Positions 34,875 through 43,785 of a stretch of DNA of 64,000 nt are shown here, one piece after another; position 1 is the first letter of the stretch; each line of letters starts with the position of its first letter. The translations under genes were made by a program, and so were the position numbers. Below the pieces are notes generated by a model. That model was given only the letters and a program-made list of their open reading frames with translations. It had not been told where the DNA came from and did no database searches. This DNA comes from Paenibacillus sedimenti (lineage in GTDB: Bacteria > Bacillota > Bacilli > Paenibacillales > NBRC-103111), in assembly GCF_014534655.1 (NCBI RefSeq), contig NZ_JACVVD010000002.1, positions 372,001 to 436,000 of the forward strand, written 5' to 3'.

Positions 34875-37424
34875 ATGAAAATAGGTCATCTGAGCTTTTT
34901 ATTTGCGGTGCTGATCGTATTATTCTTGTCAAAAAGCACGTACGCTGAAGGGGGAATACGCATTAAAGTTTTGTTTCCAAGTGACGGACATCCCGAAGAT
35001 ACGGCCGTGTGGGTCAGCGCAGAGATTGCATCGGACAGTAATTTGAAAGCGGTTACTGCTAGAGTTGAGAGCAAAGAGGCTCAGCTCAAAAAGGAATGCC
35101 TGTATGAAGGGTACTGCATATGGTCGGGTTCGATTTCGCTGGAAGGGCTGGAGAAAGGATTAAAGACAGTTACCATCGAAGCGGTGAATCAGACGGATCA
35201 AACGGCTCAAGCTTCAAGGTCATTCGTTTACGACTCGCCACCGGTTGTTTCAACAAACTTTGTTAATGGGGCTGTGATTACAGAGAGTCAATTCCCTGCA
35301 GCAGTAACAACAACCGATGATAACTCTGTACCGCATATCAACATTAAACTTAAAGATACCCGCATGTATCAGGAATTGGAAAATGTGAATGGAACGGGAA
35401 GAATAGAGCATACCTTCGACTTTTCCAAATATGCCGGGCAGCGAATCATGTACGAAGTAAAAGTATCCGATGGATTTAATGATGCTTCAGGCAAACCGAT
35501 GATAAGGTATAGTACGCGTGGTGAGTTATACATAGAACCCGGAGAAAGGATCAATCCGATCGATCAAGTTACGGGCTCAATCATTGACTTTAATGAAAAA
35601 TTCCTTCTTTATCTGCATGCTGACGGTACTCTTTTTTCCAAAAACCGGATTTCCGGACAAAGTTCATCCGTATTTAAGTTCGAGTCGGACAAATATATTT
35701 TACGGGAAGCAGAGCTGACTTCCGAAGGAGCCGTCATTTGGATTTATGAAGAAGGCGACTCGCCGAAAGGTAGGATTTACCTCTTCAAGGGCGGTTTGTT
35801 AACGGATACGGGAATAAGTTTCCCGGATCGATGCTGTTTTGAAGATTACAAGCTCAATCTCATCCAGTCCAAGGGCAAGTATGCTCTGCTCGCATTCAAT
35901 GAACCGATATGGATAAATACGGAGACCGGTGATACGGACCGGTTGACCGGCGTACAGGCAATTGCCTCGGACAATGCGATTTCAGATGACGGTCAATTTA
36001 TGTTTGTGAGGGAATATATTGGAAACTCCCAAAGAGACATTTATCGTTATGTCTCCAAAGGAAAATTGGAACTCGAAGTTCAAGGCGGTGACTATCCGGC
36101 TTTTTACCAGAATTTTCCCCAATGGGATGGATATACGCTTGTATATCAACTTGCCAATCAAAAGCTTCTCAGGAAAGTAGGCAGCGTAGTTAAGGAGATA
36201 TCGCCGACAGCATATTTCGATTTCAAGTTGAATAACGGATGGGTTGCGTATTTTCAAAAACCGCCAGGCAGCGGGATTCCTCAGCTGTACGAACAAGACC
36301 CGGAAGGGACTGTAACTCAGATCACCTACAGTAGTAATAATGATACGATACTTGCAGATTTGGCGCCGGATGGGAGTCTTGCCTACGCTTATCAAGGCAA
36401 ATTACACATCCGTATTCCCGGCAATGAAACGCCGATTGAAGCGGGCAACAGCAATGCGCTCTTAAAAAATGTGAATGGCAAATGGTATAAAGCGATGAAC
36501 CGCGATCTACTGGAGATCAAGCTGAATGATGCCGATACGATACCTCCGTCATGGCCGTCGGGAGCGCAGCTGGAAGTGACGGATGTAACGAATAGCAGTG
36601 CGAAGCTGCAGTGGCCGCAAGCGCTGGACAACGCAGGGGTAAGCCAGTATCAAATCTATCGCAATGGATTGCTGGTAGATACCGTGAACGGATCCGAGAA
36701 CGGTTACCAAGCTGCAGGCCTGGCGCCTCAAACCACTTACTTATCCTCGGTGGTGGCGCTGGATGCTGCGGGCAATGCAAGCACCGGCAATCCAAGCCAG
36801 AATGTGACAACGCTGGCGAACGAACCGGTTCCGATTACGGCGATCATATTTACTTCCGGCTCTGAGATAGCGGAGGTCGGGTCTACGATCGATGTACAGA
36901 TCCGCGCCAACGACGCCAAGGACTTGTACGCGTTCTTACTGAAGCTGCAGTACGACACAAGCCGATTGAAGCTAACGAAGATTGCCTACAGCAGCGAATT
37001 CGGCACGGAGAACGGCAGCGCAGTGTTCGGCAAGGACAACAATGCGCCTGCCGGACTATTGAAGCTAACAGGAGCGCAGATGGGAGCCGTACCAGGCAAA
37101 AACGGCAGTATTGGTTTAACAACATTGAGCTTTACAGCGCTCAAAAACGGTGAAACGGCCCTGAATCTGCAGCCGGAATCAGCGGTAACAGACAGTAAAG
37201 GCAGCCAGCGGAATCTCGCGGCAGCTTCATTCTACATCGCCGTCGGCGGCGGAGATTTTGATCATGACGGCAAAGTGGGACTTAGCGACCTGTTCCTCAT
37301 ATCACAGAAAAACGGCTTGAAGAAAGGCCAGCCCGGATATGAAGAGCAGTACGATTTGAAGCCGGACGGCGTCATTGACAGTAAAGATATTCAGTATGTT
37401 GCGAATAAGGCGGCGAAGGGTTAA
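34875..37424 (+). CDS. Secreted propeller-FN3-cohesin-dockerin protein (849 aa)
   Basis: Signal peptide (1-25); Ig-like region (about 28-115) with LEGLEKGLKTVTIEAVNQ; second beta domain to about 225; TolB-like propeller (about 230-550); FN3 domain (about 555-650, SSAKLQWPQALDNAGVSQYQIYRNG); cohesin-like domain (about 655-790, DVQIRANDAKDLYAFLLKLQYD); dockerin (about 793-849) with calcium loops DFDHDGKVGLSD and DLKPDGVIDSKD. Cohesin and dockerin in one chain could link copies together. There is no catalytic domain or S-layer anchor. Likely a matrix or surface scaffold; its paralogue follows. Confidence 0.85.
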   Translation: MKIGHLSFLFAVLIVLFLSKSTYAEGGIRIKVLFPSDGHPEDTAVWVSAEIASDSNLKAVTARVESKEAQLKKECLYEGYCIWSGSISLEGLEKGLKTVTIEAVNQTDQTAQASRSFVYDSPPVVSTNFVNGAVITESQFPAAVTTTDDNSVPHINIKLKDTRMYQELENVNGTGRIEHTFDFSKYAGQRIMYEVKVSDGFNDASGKPMIRYSTRGELYIEPGERINPIDQVTGSIIDFNEKFLLYLHADGTLFSKNRISGQSSSVFKFESDKYILREAELTSEGAVIWIYEEGDSPKGRIYLFKGGLLTDTGISFPDRCCFEDYKLNLIQSKGKYALLAFNEPIWINTETGDTDRLTGVQAIASDNAISDDGQFMFVREYIGNSQRDIYRYVSKGKLELEVQGGDYPAFYQNFPQWDGYTLVYQLANQKLLRKVGSVVKEISPTAYFDFKLNNGWVAYFQKPPGSGIPQLYEQDPEGTVTQITYSSNNDTILADLAPDGSLAYAYQGKLHIRIPGNETPIEAGNSNALLKNVNGKWYKAMNRDLLEIKLNDADTIPPSWPSGAQLEVTDVTNSSAKLQWPQALDNAGVSQYQIYRNGLLVDTVNGSENGYQAAGLAPQTTYLSSVVALDAAGNASTGNPSQNVTTLANEPVPITAIIFTSGSEIAEVGSTIDVQIRANDAKDLYAFLLKLQYDTSRLKLTKIAYSSEFGTENGSAVFGKDNNAPAGLLKLTGAQMGAVPGKNGSIGLTTLSFTALKNGETALNLQPESAVTDSKGSQRNLAAASFYIAVGGGDFDHDGKVGLSDLFLISQKNGLKKGQPGYEEQYDLKPDGVIDSKDIQYVANKAAKG

Positions 37425-37437
37425 AACATGTTCAAAC

Positions 37438-37471
37438 ACTCTGCAGATGGGGGTCTGCGGAGTATTTTTTT
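37438..37471 (+). terminator. Terminator after 849-aa surface protein gene
   Basis: ACTCTGCAGA pairs with TCTGCGGAGT (10 bp, one T-G), loop TGGGGG, followed by A and seven T. Confidence 0.88.
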
Positions 37472-37576
37472 GTTATTAAATTTAAATAAATTGTGCGTGA
37501 GCTTACAAAAATTAGGAGGTTATTCGCTTTTTGTATCGAATAAAAAACATATGCACCAGGTAATTGCATTCAATGT

Positions 37577-37591
37577 GATACATAATGTATC
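37577..37591 (+). promoter_or_regulatory. GATACA operator upstream of 932-aa surface protein gene
   Basis: GATACATAATGTATC is a near-perfect palindrome 98 bases before the start codon. Promoter boxes around it are not obvious. The rest of the 265-base gap holds no convincing gene. Confidence 0.6.
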
Positions 37592-37689
37592 AATGGGGGG
37601 TGTAGTGAATAAATAAAATCAATAAAATCCCACTGAGTTTATTACTCGTTGTACTAGCCGGATTCGTTTTTGAAAGGTGGATATTATAA

Positions 37690-40488
37690 ATGAGAAAATC
37701 AGTACTGAGCGTGTTATTTGCATTTGTGGTTATTTTACTATTTTCAAGTAACACTTATGCAGCAGGGGGGATTAACGTCAAAATCCTATACCCAAAAGCA
37801 GTAGGCCCGGTCCCTGTTGATACCAATTTTGTTGTTGGGGCAGTAGTGAATTCATTATCTGAGATCAAGACGGTAAAAGCTAAGGTTGGAAGCAAAGAGA
37901 TTTTGCTGCAAAAAGTATGCCAGCCTGCAAATGATTGCGTATGGACAGGCGAGTTTTCATTGGAAGGGCTCGAAAAAGGCAATAAGACACTTGTGGTAGA
38001 GGCAACGAATCAAAACAATCAATCCGCACAGGCTACCAGTGCAATCAAATACGATTCGTCACCGGTAGTGACCATTGAGGGACCGGAAGATTCATCAGTT
38101 ATTATGTCAAACAGTCTGCGTATCGTTGTAAATGCAACAGATGATTTTTCTGTACCCGAGATTAAAGTGACGGTGTCGAGCTTTAGTGATGAAGGAATCG
38201 TGAGTACCGGTTCAGGAGTTCTTGATCATACGTTTGATGTTTCCAAATATGCAGGTCAAATTGTTAGGGTCCATATCGAGGCTTCTGATGGGAATTATGT
38301 AGACGGGAAACTGGTGCAGCGATTTGACAAATATGTCCACCTACTTGCGGAGATTAGCGATCGATTAAAGAAGGTTGACCAGGCGGCCGGGCAGATTATG
38401 GACTTTGACGAAAATCGCTTGCTGTACTTAGTATACAACTCTAACAACTCTGGTCTATATATCAAAAATCGTTCTACCGGCGATATTACATTAGTGGATT
38501 CATTAAGCGGACCTAAATATTTCGATCAAGCCAAGCTTACATCGACTGGGGCAGCTTTTTTGATCAGCAATCATGAAGATAACCAAACGCGTCTGTTTAC
38601 TTGGAAAAACAATAAGCTGACAGATGCCGGAATCGGAACCCAACTTAGTGATATTTGCTGCAAACTGCAGGTCAAGGGTGACTATGTGTTTTACCCTAAT
38701 ATCCGGATAAACGCCGTAACGGATGAAATCATCCAAACCTTGGGGTCCCAAACGGATCTTGCGGCAAATGGAGAATATGTATATGTCAATAAGCCGGCAG
38801 GGAGTTGGCGTTCCTATATTTACCGTCATCGTTCTGACGGTCAGGAAGAAACAGTCGTTCAAGACACTAATAGTTGGGACATCAGGTTGCCCAAATGGGA
38901 TGGCAATGTCGTCGTTTACTGGGGAGATGGCAGTGTTTTCAAAAAAGAGAATGGTGTCATTACGGAGCTCAGCCACAATACATCGGGGAATTATGCAATT
39001 AATCAAGGCTGGATCGCTTTTACGAAAGGATTGCCAGGGCAAACACAGCAAATTTACTTGCAGTCTCCAGAGGGTTTGGTGACCCAGGCGACCTACAATT
39101 TAATCAATACTCCAGGTATTGAAAATCTTTCGACGGATGGTACAGTTTCATTTATTCAGAACAATCAGCTGTATTTACAAACACCGCTCGATGAGCCTCC
39201 TATTTATCTGGGGTCAGCGATAGGTAAAACAAAAGTAATTAATGGCAAGTGGTTCAAAGCTATTAGTACAGTTCTATTCGAAATCAAATTAGCTCCGGGT
39301 AATTCGACGCCACCCGCATGGCCGGCACCGAATGTGCTTACAGCGGCCGATGTCACGGGGCAAAGCGCGCGCTTGCAATGGCAGCCTGCGACGGACGATG
39401 TTGGTGTGACCGCCTATAATATCTATCAAAACAGCAGCCTGCTGAATACGGTCAGTGGCGATGTATATAGCTACTCCGTAAGTGGACTGACGCCGAACAC
39501 GACATATTCGTTCGAAGTCGAAGCCGTTGATGCGGCGGGCAACAAAAGCACTGTAAAGCCGGCGACATCGGTTACGACACTACCGGTTTCGACCGGTGAC
39601 ACGGTTGCTCCCGTTTGGCCGGCCGGCACGCAGCTTACCGTGACGGACGTAACCTACAGCAGTGCGAAGCTGCAGTGGCCGCTGGCGTCAGACAATGTGG
39701 GTGTGAGCCAGTATCAGATTCTGCGAAACAGTGAGCACATTGATACGGTAACAGGGACCGTGTACAGCTACCAAGCTGCCGGCCTGGCTCCCCAAACCAC
39801 CTATGTGTTCTCTGTGGTGGCGCTGGATGCGGCAGGCAATGCCAGCACCGGCAATCCGAGTGTGAGCGTGACGACACTCGCCAACGTTCCGGCGCAGACT
39901 ACGGGAATCGCGTTTTCATCCGCTTCTGAGATTGCCGAAGTCGGCTCCACGATCGATGTACAGATTCGCGCCAACGACGCCAAGGACTTGTACGCGTTCT
40001 TGCTGAAGCTGCAGTATGATACAAGCCGCTTGAAGCTGACGAAGATTGCCTATATCAGCGAATTCGGCACTGAGAACGGCACCGCCGTGTTCGGCAAGGA
40101 CAATCAGGCGGCTGCGGGACTCTTGAAGCTAACCGGCGTACGGCTGGGAGCTGTACCTGGAAAAAACGGCAGCATCGGTCTAACCACATTGAGTTTCACG
40201 GCGCTCAAAAACGGTGAAACGGCACTTACGCTGCAGCCCGAATCCGCTGTGACAGATAGCAAAGGCAAGCAGCAAAATTTAGCGTCAGCCTCGTTCTACA
40301 TCGCAATCGGCGGCGGGGATTTCGATCATGACGGCAAGGTGGGACTCAGCGACCTTTTCTTGATTTCACAGAAAAATGGTTTAAAGAAAGGTCAGCCAGG
40401 CTATGACGAGCAATTTGATCTAAAGCCGGATGGCATCATCGACAGTAAGGATGTTCAGTATGTCGCTAATAAGGCGGCAAAGGGTTAG
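37690..40488 (+). CDS. Secreted propeller-2xFN3-cohesin-dockerin protein (932 aa)
   Basis: A paralogue of the 849-residue protein with one extra FN3 domain. Signal peptide (1-24), Ig-like and beta regions to about 225, propeller (about 230-535, IMDFDENRLLYLVYN), FN3 at about 539-633 and 638-733, cohesin-like about 734-875, dockerin about 876-932 with DFDHDGKVGLSD and DLKPDGIIDSKD. The last 300 residues are nearly the same as in the paralogue while the N-terminal half is much more divergent. AAAGGTGG precedes the ATG. An extracellular structural role is inferred. Confidence 0.85.
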   Translation: MRKSVLSVLFAFVVILLFSSNTYAAGGINVKILYPKAVGPVPVDTNFVVGAVVNSLSEIKTVKAKVGSKEILLQKVCQPANDCVWTGEFSLEGLEKGNKTLVVEATNQNNQSAQATSAIKYDSSPVVTIEGPEDSSVIMSNSLRIVVNATDDFSVPEIKVTVSSFSDEGIVSTGSGVLDHTFDVSKYAGQIVRVHIEASDGNYVDGKLVQRFDKYVHLLAEISDRLKKVDQAAGQIMDFDENRLLYLVYNSNNSGLYIKNRSTGDITLVDSLSGPKYFDQAKLTSTGAAFLISNHEDNQTRLFTWKNNKLTDAGIGTQLSDICCKLQVKGDYVFYPNIRINAVTDEIIQTLGSQTDLAANGEYVYVNKPAGSWRSYIYRHRSDGQEETVVQDTNSWDIRLPKWDGNVVVYWGDGSVFKKENGVITELSHNTSGNYAINQGWIAFTKGLPGQTQQIYLQSPEGLVTQATYNLINTPGIENLSTDGTVSFIQNNQLYLQTPLDEPPIYLGSAIGKTKVINGKWFKAISTVLFEIKLAPGNSTPPAWPAPNVLTAADVTGQSARLQWQPATDDVGVTAYNIYQNSSLLNTVSGDVYSYSVSGLTPNTTYSFEVEAVDAAGNKSTVKPATSVTTLPVSTGDTVAPVWPAGTQLTVTDVTYSSAKLQWPLASDNVGVSQYQILRNSEHIDTVTGTVYSYQAAGLAPQTTYVFSVVALDAAGNASTGNPSVSVTTLANVPAQTTGIAFSSASEIAEVGSTIDVQIRANDAKDLYAFLLKLQYDTSRLKLTKIAYISEFGTENGTAVFGKDNQAAAGLLKLTGVRLGAVPGKNGSIGLTTLSFTALKNGETALTLQPESAVTDSKGKQQNLASASFYIAIGGGDFDHDGKVGLSDLFLISQKNGLKKGQPGYDEQFDLKPDGIIDSKDVQYVANKAAKG

Positions 40489-40514
40489 TTCATAGTGGAC
40501 GATTGACATTCCCA

Positions 40515-40540
40515 GGATACCGGGGGTGTCCTTTTTTTTT
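40515..40540 (+). terminator. Terminator after 932-aa surface protein gene
   Basis: GGATACC pairs with GGTGTCC (7 bp), loop GGG, followed by nine T. Confidence 0.9.
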
Positions 40541-40917
40541 GCAGGGGTATGCACCTATGGAATACACATATTTTTTACAAAAATTAGGAAAATATTGCAC
40601 GACATTTATAAAAAAAATGTTATAATTAGAATATTCCATGCAACTATTATGTTAGTAATGTCAGTTATGATACAAATTGTATCTAGTTAATGAGAAGGGG
40701 GCGGAGAGCGTGAAAATGGCGTTTTTCTCTATTAATGGAAAAGCCCTATAAAATCTAAAAGTTTATAACCTTGTACCTACGTATTATATCCCACGTTTTG
40801 TATCTTTATTTTCCGTTAATTAGAAATTATCTGCTTGACAAGATCCAATATGTATCATAAATTAGACCTATGAATCAAGATACATATCGTATCCAAACCC
40901 TATAGAGAGGTGTTTGC
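40541..40917 (+). other. 377-base regulatory region upstream of first EPS block
   Basis: It contains a candidate -10 TATAAT (40621-40626), the operator GATACAAATTGTATC (40669-40683), a 13-codon frame starting GTG at 40710 behind AGAAGGGGG (possible leader peptide), a partial site CCCACGTTTTGTATC (40790-40804), and the main promoter (40835-40893, listed separately). No full-length gene is present. Confidence 0.6.
40835..40893 (+). promoter_or_regulatory. Promoter of first EPS block with nested GATACA operators
   Basis: TTGACA (40835-40840), one base, GATCCAATATGTATC (40842-40856), one base, TAAATT (40858-40863): the operator fills the 17-base spacer. A second site GATACATATCGTATC (40879-40893) lies at about +10. 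Repression through both sites is the simplest reading. Confidence 0.8.
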
Positions 40918-41574
40918 ATGGCGCAAAAAACAATCAAGCTGCCGATCATGATCGATGTGAGTCCAAGGTCACGAATTTCCGATGCATATCGCACACTTCG
41001 TACGAATATCGAACTATATGACGAACCGGACAATCTTAAGGTGATCTCGGTAATATCTTCTTATCCTGGCGAAGGGAAGACTACGACGGCTGTTAATCTT
41101 GCAGTAGCTTTTGCCCAGGCAAATCAGAAAGTGCTCATTATCGATGCGGCATTTCGCAATCCTTCTCTACAAGATATTTTCCTGGTGCATAATCAGACTG
41201 GGCTTAGCGAAATCTTATCAGCTCGAGACGAAATCGAAGATCCGGTTCAAAGTACCCATATTCCCAATCTGTTCGTACTCACAGCGGGGCTTGCACCGGA
41301 CAATCCCTCCGATTTACTTTCCAATCATACGTTCTCCTCAATTATCAACACGTACAGAGAGGTATATAACAAAATTATTATCGACACTTCGCCAATGTTC
41401 GCCATGTCCGAATCTATGCTGGTAGCAGCGAAAAGCGACGGAGTTTTGCTAGTGATTGAACATGGGAGAGTGAAAGCCGAAGTGCTGGCCAATTTGAAGA
41501 CGACCTTTGATCGTTTGAACATACAGATCGTCAGTGTTGCCATCAATAAAATGAATAAGAAATATATAAGTTGA
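40918..41574 (+). CDS. CapB/CpsD-like tyrosine kinase, degenerate
   Basis: 218 residues. SDAYRTLRTNIEL, Walker A SSYPGEGKTTTAVNLA (about 45-60) and Walker B-like IIIDTSPMF place it in the BY-kinase family. Walker A' reads LIIDAAFRNP, where the usual second Asp (D-x-D-x-R) is Ala, and the C terminus (NKMNKKYIS) has one Tyr instead of a Tyr cluster. So it may not autophosphorylate like the canonical copy at 48917. It precedes a Wzz-like gene, whose cytoplasmic end normally activates such kinases. GAGAGG lies 8 bases upstream of its ATG. Confidence 0.85.
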   Translation: MAQKTIKLPIMIDVSPRSRISDAYRTLRTNIELYDEPDNLKVISVISSYPGEGKTTTAVNLAVAFAQANQKVLIIDAAFRNPSLQDIFLVHNQTGLSEILSARDEIEDPVQSTHIPNLFVLTAGLAPDNPSDLLSNHTFSSIINTYREVYNKIIIDTSPMFAMSESMLVAAKSDGVLLVIEHGRVKAEVLANLKTTFDRLNIQIVSVAINKMNKKYIS

Positions 41575-41615
41575 GAGTGATAGGAACAGGGTAGCGGAAT
41601 TGCGGAGGGATTTGA

Positions 41616-42362
41616 ATGGAATTAAAGGATTTATTTCACGTCATCAAAAAAAGGATCTGGGTCATTATTACCATCAATATTTTAGTTACAGGAGCAGCTG
41701 CTTTTTATTCCTTTAACTTCATAAAGCCTCAGTATGAGGCGAAGAGCAATTTGGTCGTCAACAAAACGAATGAAGCTTCAGGCGGGTTGGTATCTTACGA
41801 TTCATTGATGGCCAACAAGGGATTTATTGCAACCTACAAAAGAATTATTCAGAATCCGGCGATTCTAAGTAAAGTTCTCGAGCAATACCCTGATATAGGA
41901 CTATCACAGGCGGAATTAAGCGAGCGCCTCGAGGTAAGCTCGGAAGACAATACACAAATTATTACATTAGGATTTAAGGATTTTTCGTATGAAAAAGCAG
42001 CCTACATCGTCAATGCCGTATCCAAAGTATTTGTTACTGAAGTCCCGTCAATTATGAAGGTTGATAATGTCGTCATCCTCAATGAGGCTGTGGCCTTAGA
42101 TAATATGGGACCTGTGACCACAAAACCGCTAATCGGTACGATCGTCGTATGGTTTGCCTCACTCGTCTTGGTGATAGGTGCAGTGAATGTGCTGGAATAT
42201 TTCGATACTACGATAAAGTCGGGAAATGACGTAAGAAAAATACTAGGCGTCACTGATGCAGTAATAATTCCCAAGTTCAGCAAAAAAGATTTGAAGCAGG
42301 ATCGGACTATCAATTCCAAGCAAAGCAGATCGAACAAGCAAACAATGGCGGCAGGTTCATAA
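41616..42362 (+). CDS. Wzz/CapA-like chain-length and kinase-activator protein, copy 1
   Basis: 248 residues. Two membrane helices (about 15-35 and 175-195) flank an extracellular Wzz domain with FIKPQYEAKSNLVVNK near the first helix. After the second helix VLEYFDTTIKSGNDVRKILG is the cytoplasmic segment that contacts the kinase, followed by a polar tail. It controls polymer length together with the upstream kinase-like protein. GGAGGGATTTG precedes the start, 41 bases after the kinase stop. Confidence 0.9.
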   Translation: MELKDLFHVIKKRIWVIITINILVTGAAAFYSFNFIKPQYEAKSNLVVNKTNEASGGLVSYDSLMANKGFIATYKRIIQNPAILSKVLEQYPDIGLSQAELSERLEVSSEDNTQIITLGFKDFSYEKAAYIVNAVSKVFVTEVPSIMKVDNVVILNEAVALDNMGPVTTKPLIGTIVVWFASLVLVIGAVNVLEYFDTTIKSGNDVRKILGVTDAVIIPKFSKKDLKQDRTINSKQSRSNKQTMAAGS

Positions 42363-42365
42363 ACT

Positions 42366-43751
42366 ATGGATAAGAAAACATTGATGAACAAAGTTTTGTC
42401 AGGCGGAGGGTGGGCGTTAACCGGTAAGCTGATATTCGCGGCTGCCAGCCTGCTGATCAATGCCATGCTATCCAGATTGCTTCAGCCGCAGGAGCTTGGG
42501 ACCTACTTTATTGCCTTCAATATTGCGTTCTTTGGGAGTATTGTCGGAATGCTCGGTCTTAATCAAAGTATAGTCAAATTTCTAGCTGAGAATAGGCGGC
42601 TCGCGAAATACCGGGAGATGCAGAGAGCGGTTCAACTGGTTATAGGCATTGCTCTTCTGGGAGGCGCCGCCATATTTGTCTTATACATCAGCTTTCAGCA
42701 TTTTCTCAACCTGAATTTGTTCCATTCTCCGCTTCTTGAACAGCTCGCTGTACCGATAGCTATATGGATACTGTGCAACATGTTTCAGCAACTGCTCGCG
42801 GAAAGCTTTCGGGGACTGGATGATATCCGCTTCGCTACAATTTTCGGCGGTCTCCTTTCCAATTTGCTACTGGTCGCTGCATTATCCCGATACTTCTTTA
42901 CCGGACATCCGGTACTGTCGGATGTAATCTTTCTGGTTAACCTCTCGATTCTGCTCAGTATCGCAATTTCTTTAGGGGCTTTAATAAAGAAGCTTCGCAA
43001 TCTTCCAACTGCTCCTGGACAGCGCTCAACTGTCCCGCATACAGCTGAAGCCAAACGAATTCTTGCCATTTCGCTTCCCATCATGGTTTCAGCCGTCACT
43101 TTATTTTTCCTCACCTCATCGGATATTTGGATTTTGGGTGTTTTTCGGGATTCCGATGAAGTTGCGGTTTACGGCGCTGCGACCCGATTGATTGCGCTGA
43201 TTGCCCTCTGCGAAATCGTCAGCAATTCAGTTTTACCCTCTCTAATCGTCACCATGAACACAAAGGAAACCCTCCCGCAATTACAGAAACTTGGTCGGAT
43301 CGTTACCACAATCTCATTGTTACCCGCAGCTGCGATTTTGTTCATATTCATGCTGCTGGGACCATGGATTCTCGGAACCATATTCGGTTCCTTTTATCAG
43401 CAAGGTTATTGGGTCCTTATACTGCTGAGCATGGGCAGAGTGATTAACGTGTGCGGAGGTGCGAATGGATTATTAATGACGCTGGCCGGATATCAGAAGA
43501 CGCTGATGTACATTACATTGATAACCAGCATAATCACAGTCATAGCAAGTATACTTACGGTTTCATCCCTGGGGGCGCATGGATTAGCGGCAGTTATGCT
43601 TGTCGGATTGGGTTTACAGAACGTATTCATGTGGATTTGGGTGAAAAAGAAGATGGGTATCGTGATTCATCCGGATTTTCCATTGCTGATTGACGAAGCG
43701 AGAACATATTTGGACAAAAAAAGAGCCCAAAATGTAACAAATGTGAACTGA
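42366..43751 (+). CDS. Oligosaccharide flippase (Wzx/MATE-like)
   Basis: 461 residues with about twelve hydrophobic helices; it begins VLSGGGWALTGKLIFAAASLLINAMLSRLLQPQELGTYF, typical of the polysaccharide exporter family. It probably moves lipid-linked repeat units outward for the polymerase at 44637. The start is 3 bases after the Wzz stop, so the genes are one operon. Confidence 0.9.
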   Translation: MDKKTLMNKVLSGGGWALTGKLIFAAASLLINAMLSRLLQPQELGTYFIAFNIAFFGSIVGMLGLNQSIVKFLAENRRLAKYREMQRAVQLVIGIALLGGAAIFVLYISFQHFLNLNLFHSPLLEQLAVPIAIWILCNMFQQLLAESFRGLDDIRFATIFGGLLSNLLLVAALSRYFFTGHPVLSDVIFLVNLSILLSIAISLGALIKKLRNLPTAPGQRSTVPHTAEAKRILAISLPIMVSAVTLFFLTSSDIWILGVFRDSDEVAVYGAATRLIALIALCEIVSNSVLPSLIVTMNTKETLPQLQKLGRIVTTISLLPAAAILFIFMLLGPWILGTIFGSFYQQGYWVLILLSMGRVINVCGGANGLLMTLAGYQKTLMYITLITSIITVIASILTVSSLGAHGLAAVMLVGLGLQNVFMWIWVKKKMGIVIHPDFPLLIDEARTYLDKKRAQNVTNVN

Positions 43752-43785
43752 AACCATAAAAATGTGCTTAGAGGTGCAGCAGTAT

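Noticed and set aside
37428-37616. 62-codon open frame after the 849-aa surface protein gene
   Set aside because: It starts inside the region of the terminator hairpin, runs through a GATACA site, has no ribosome binding site and an unlikely composition.
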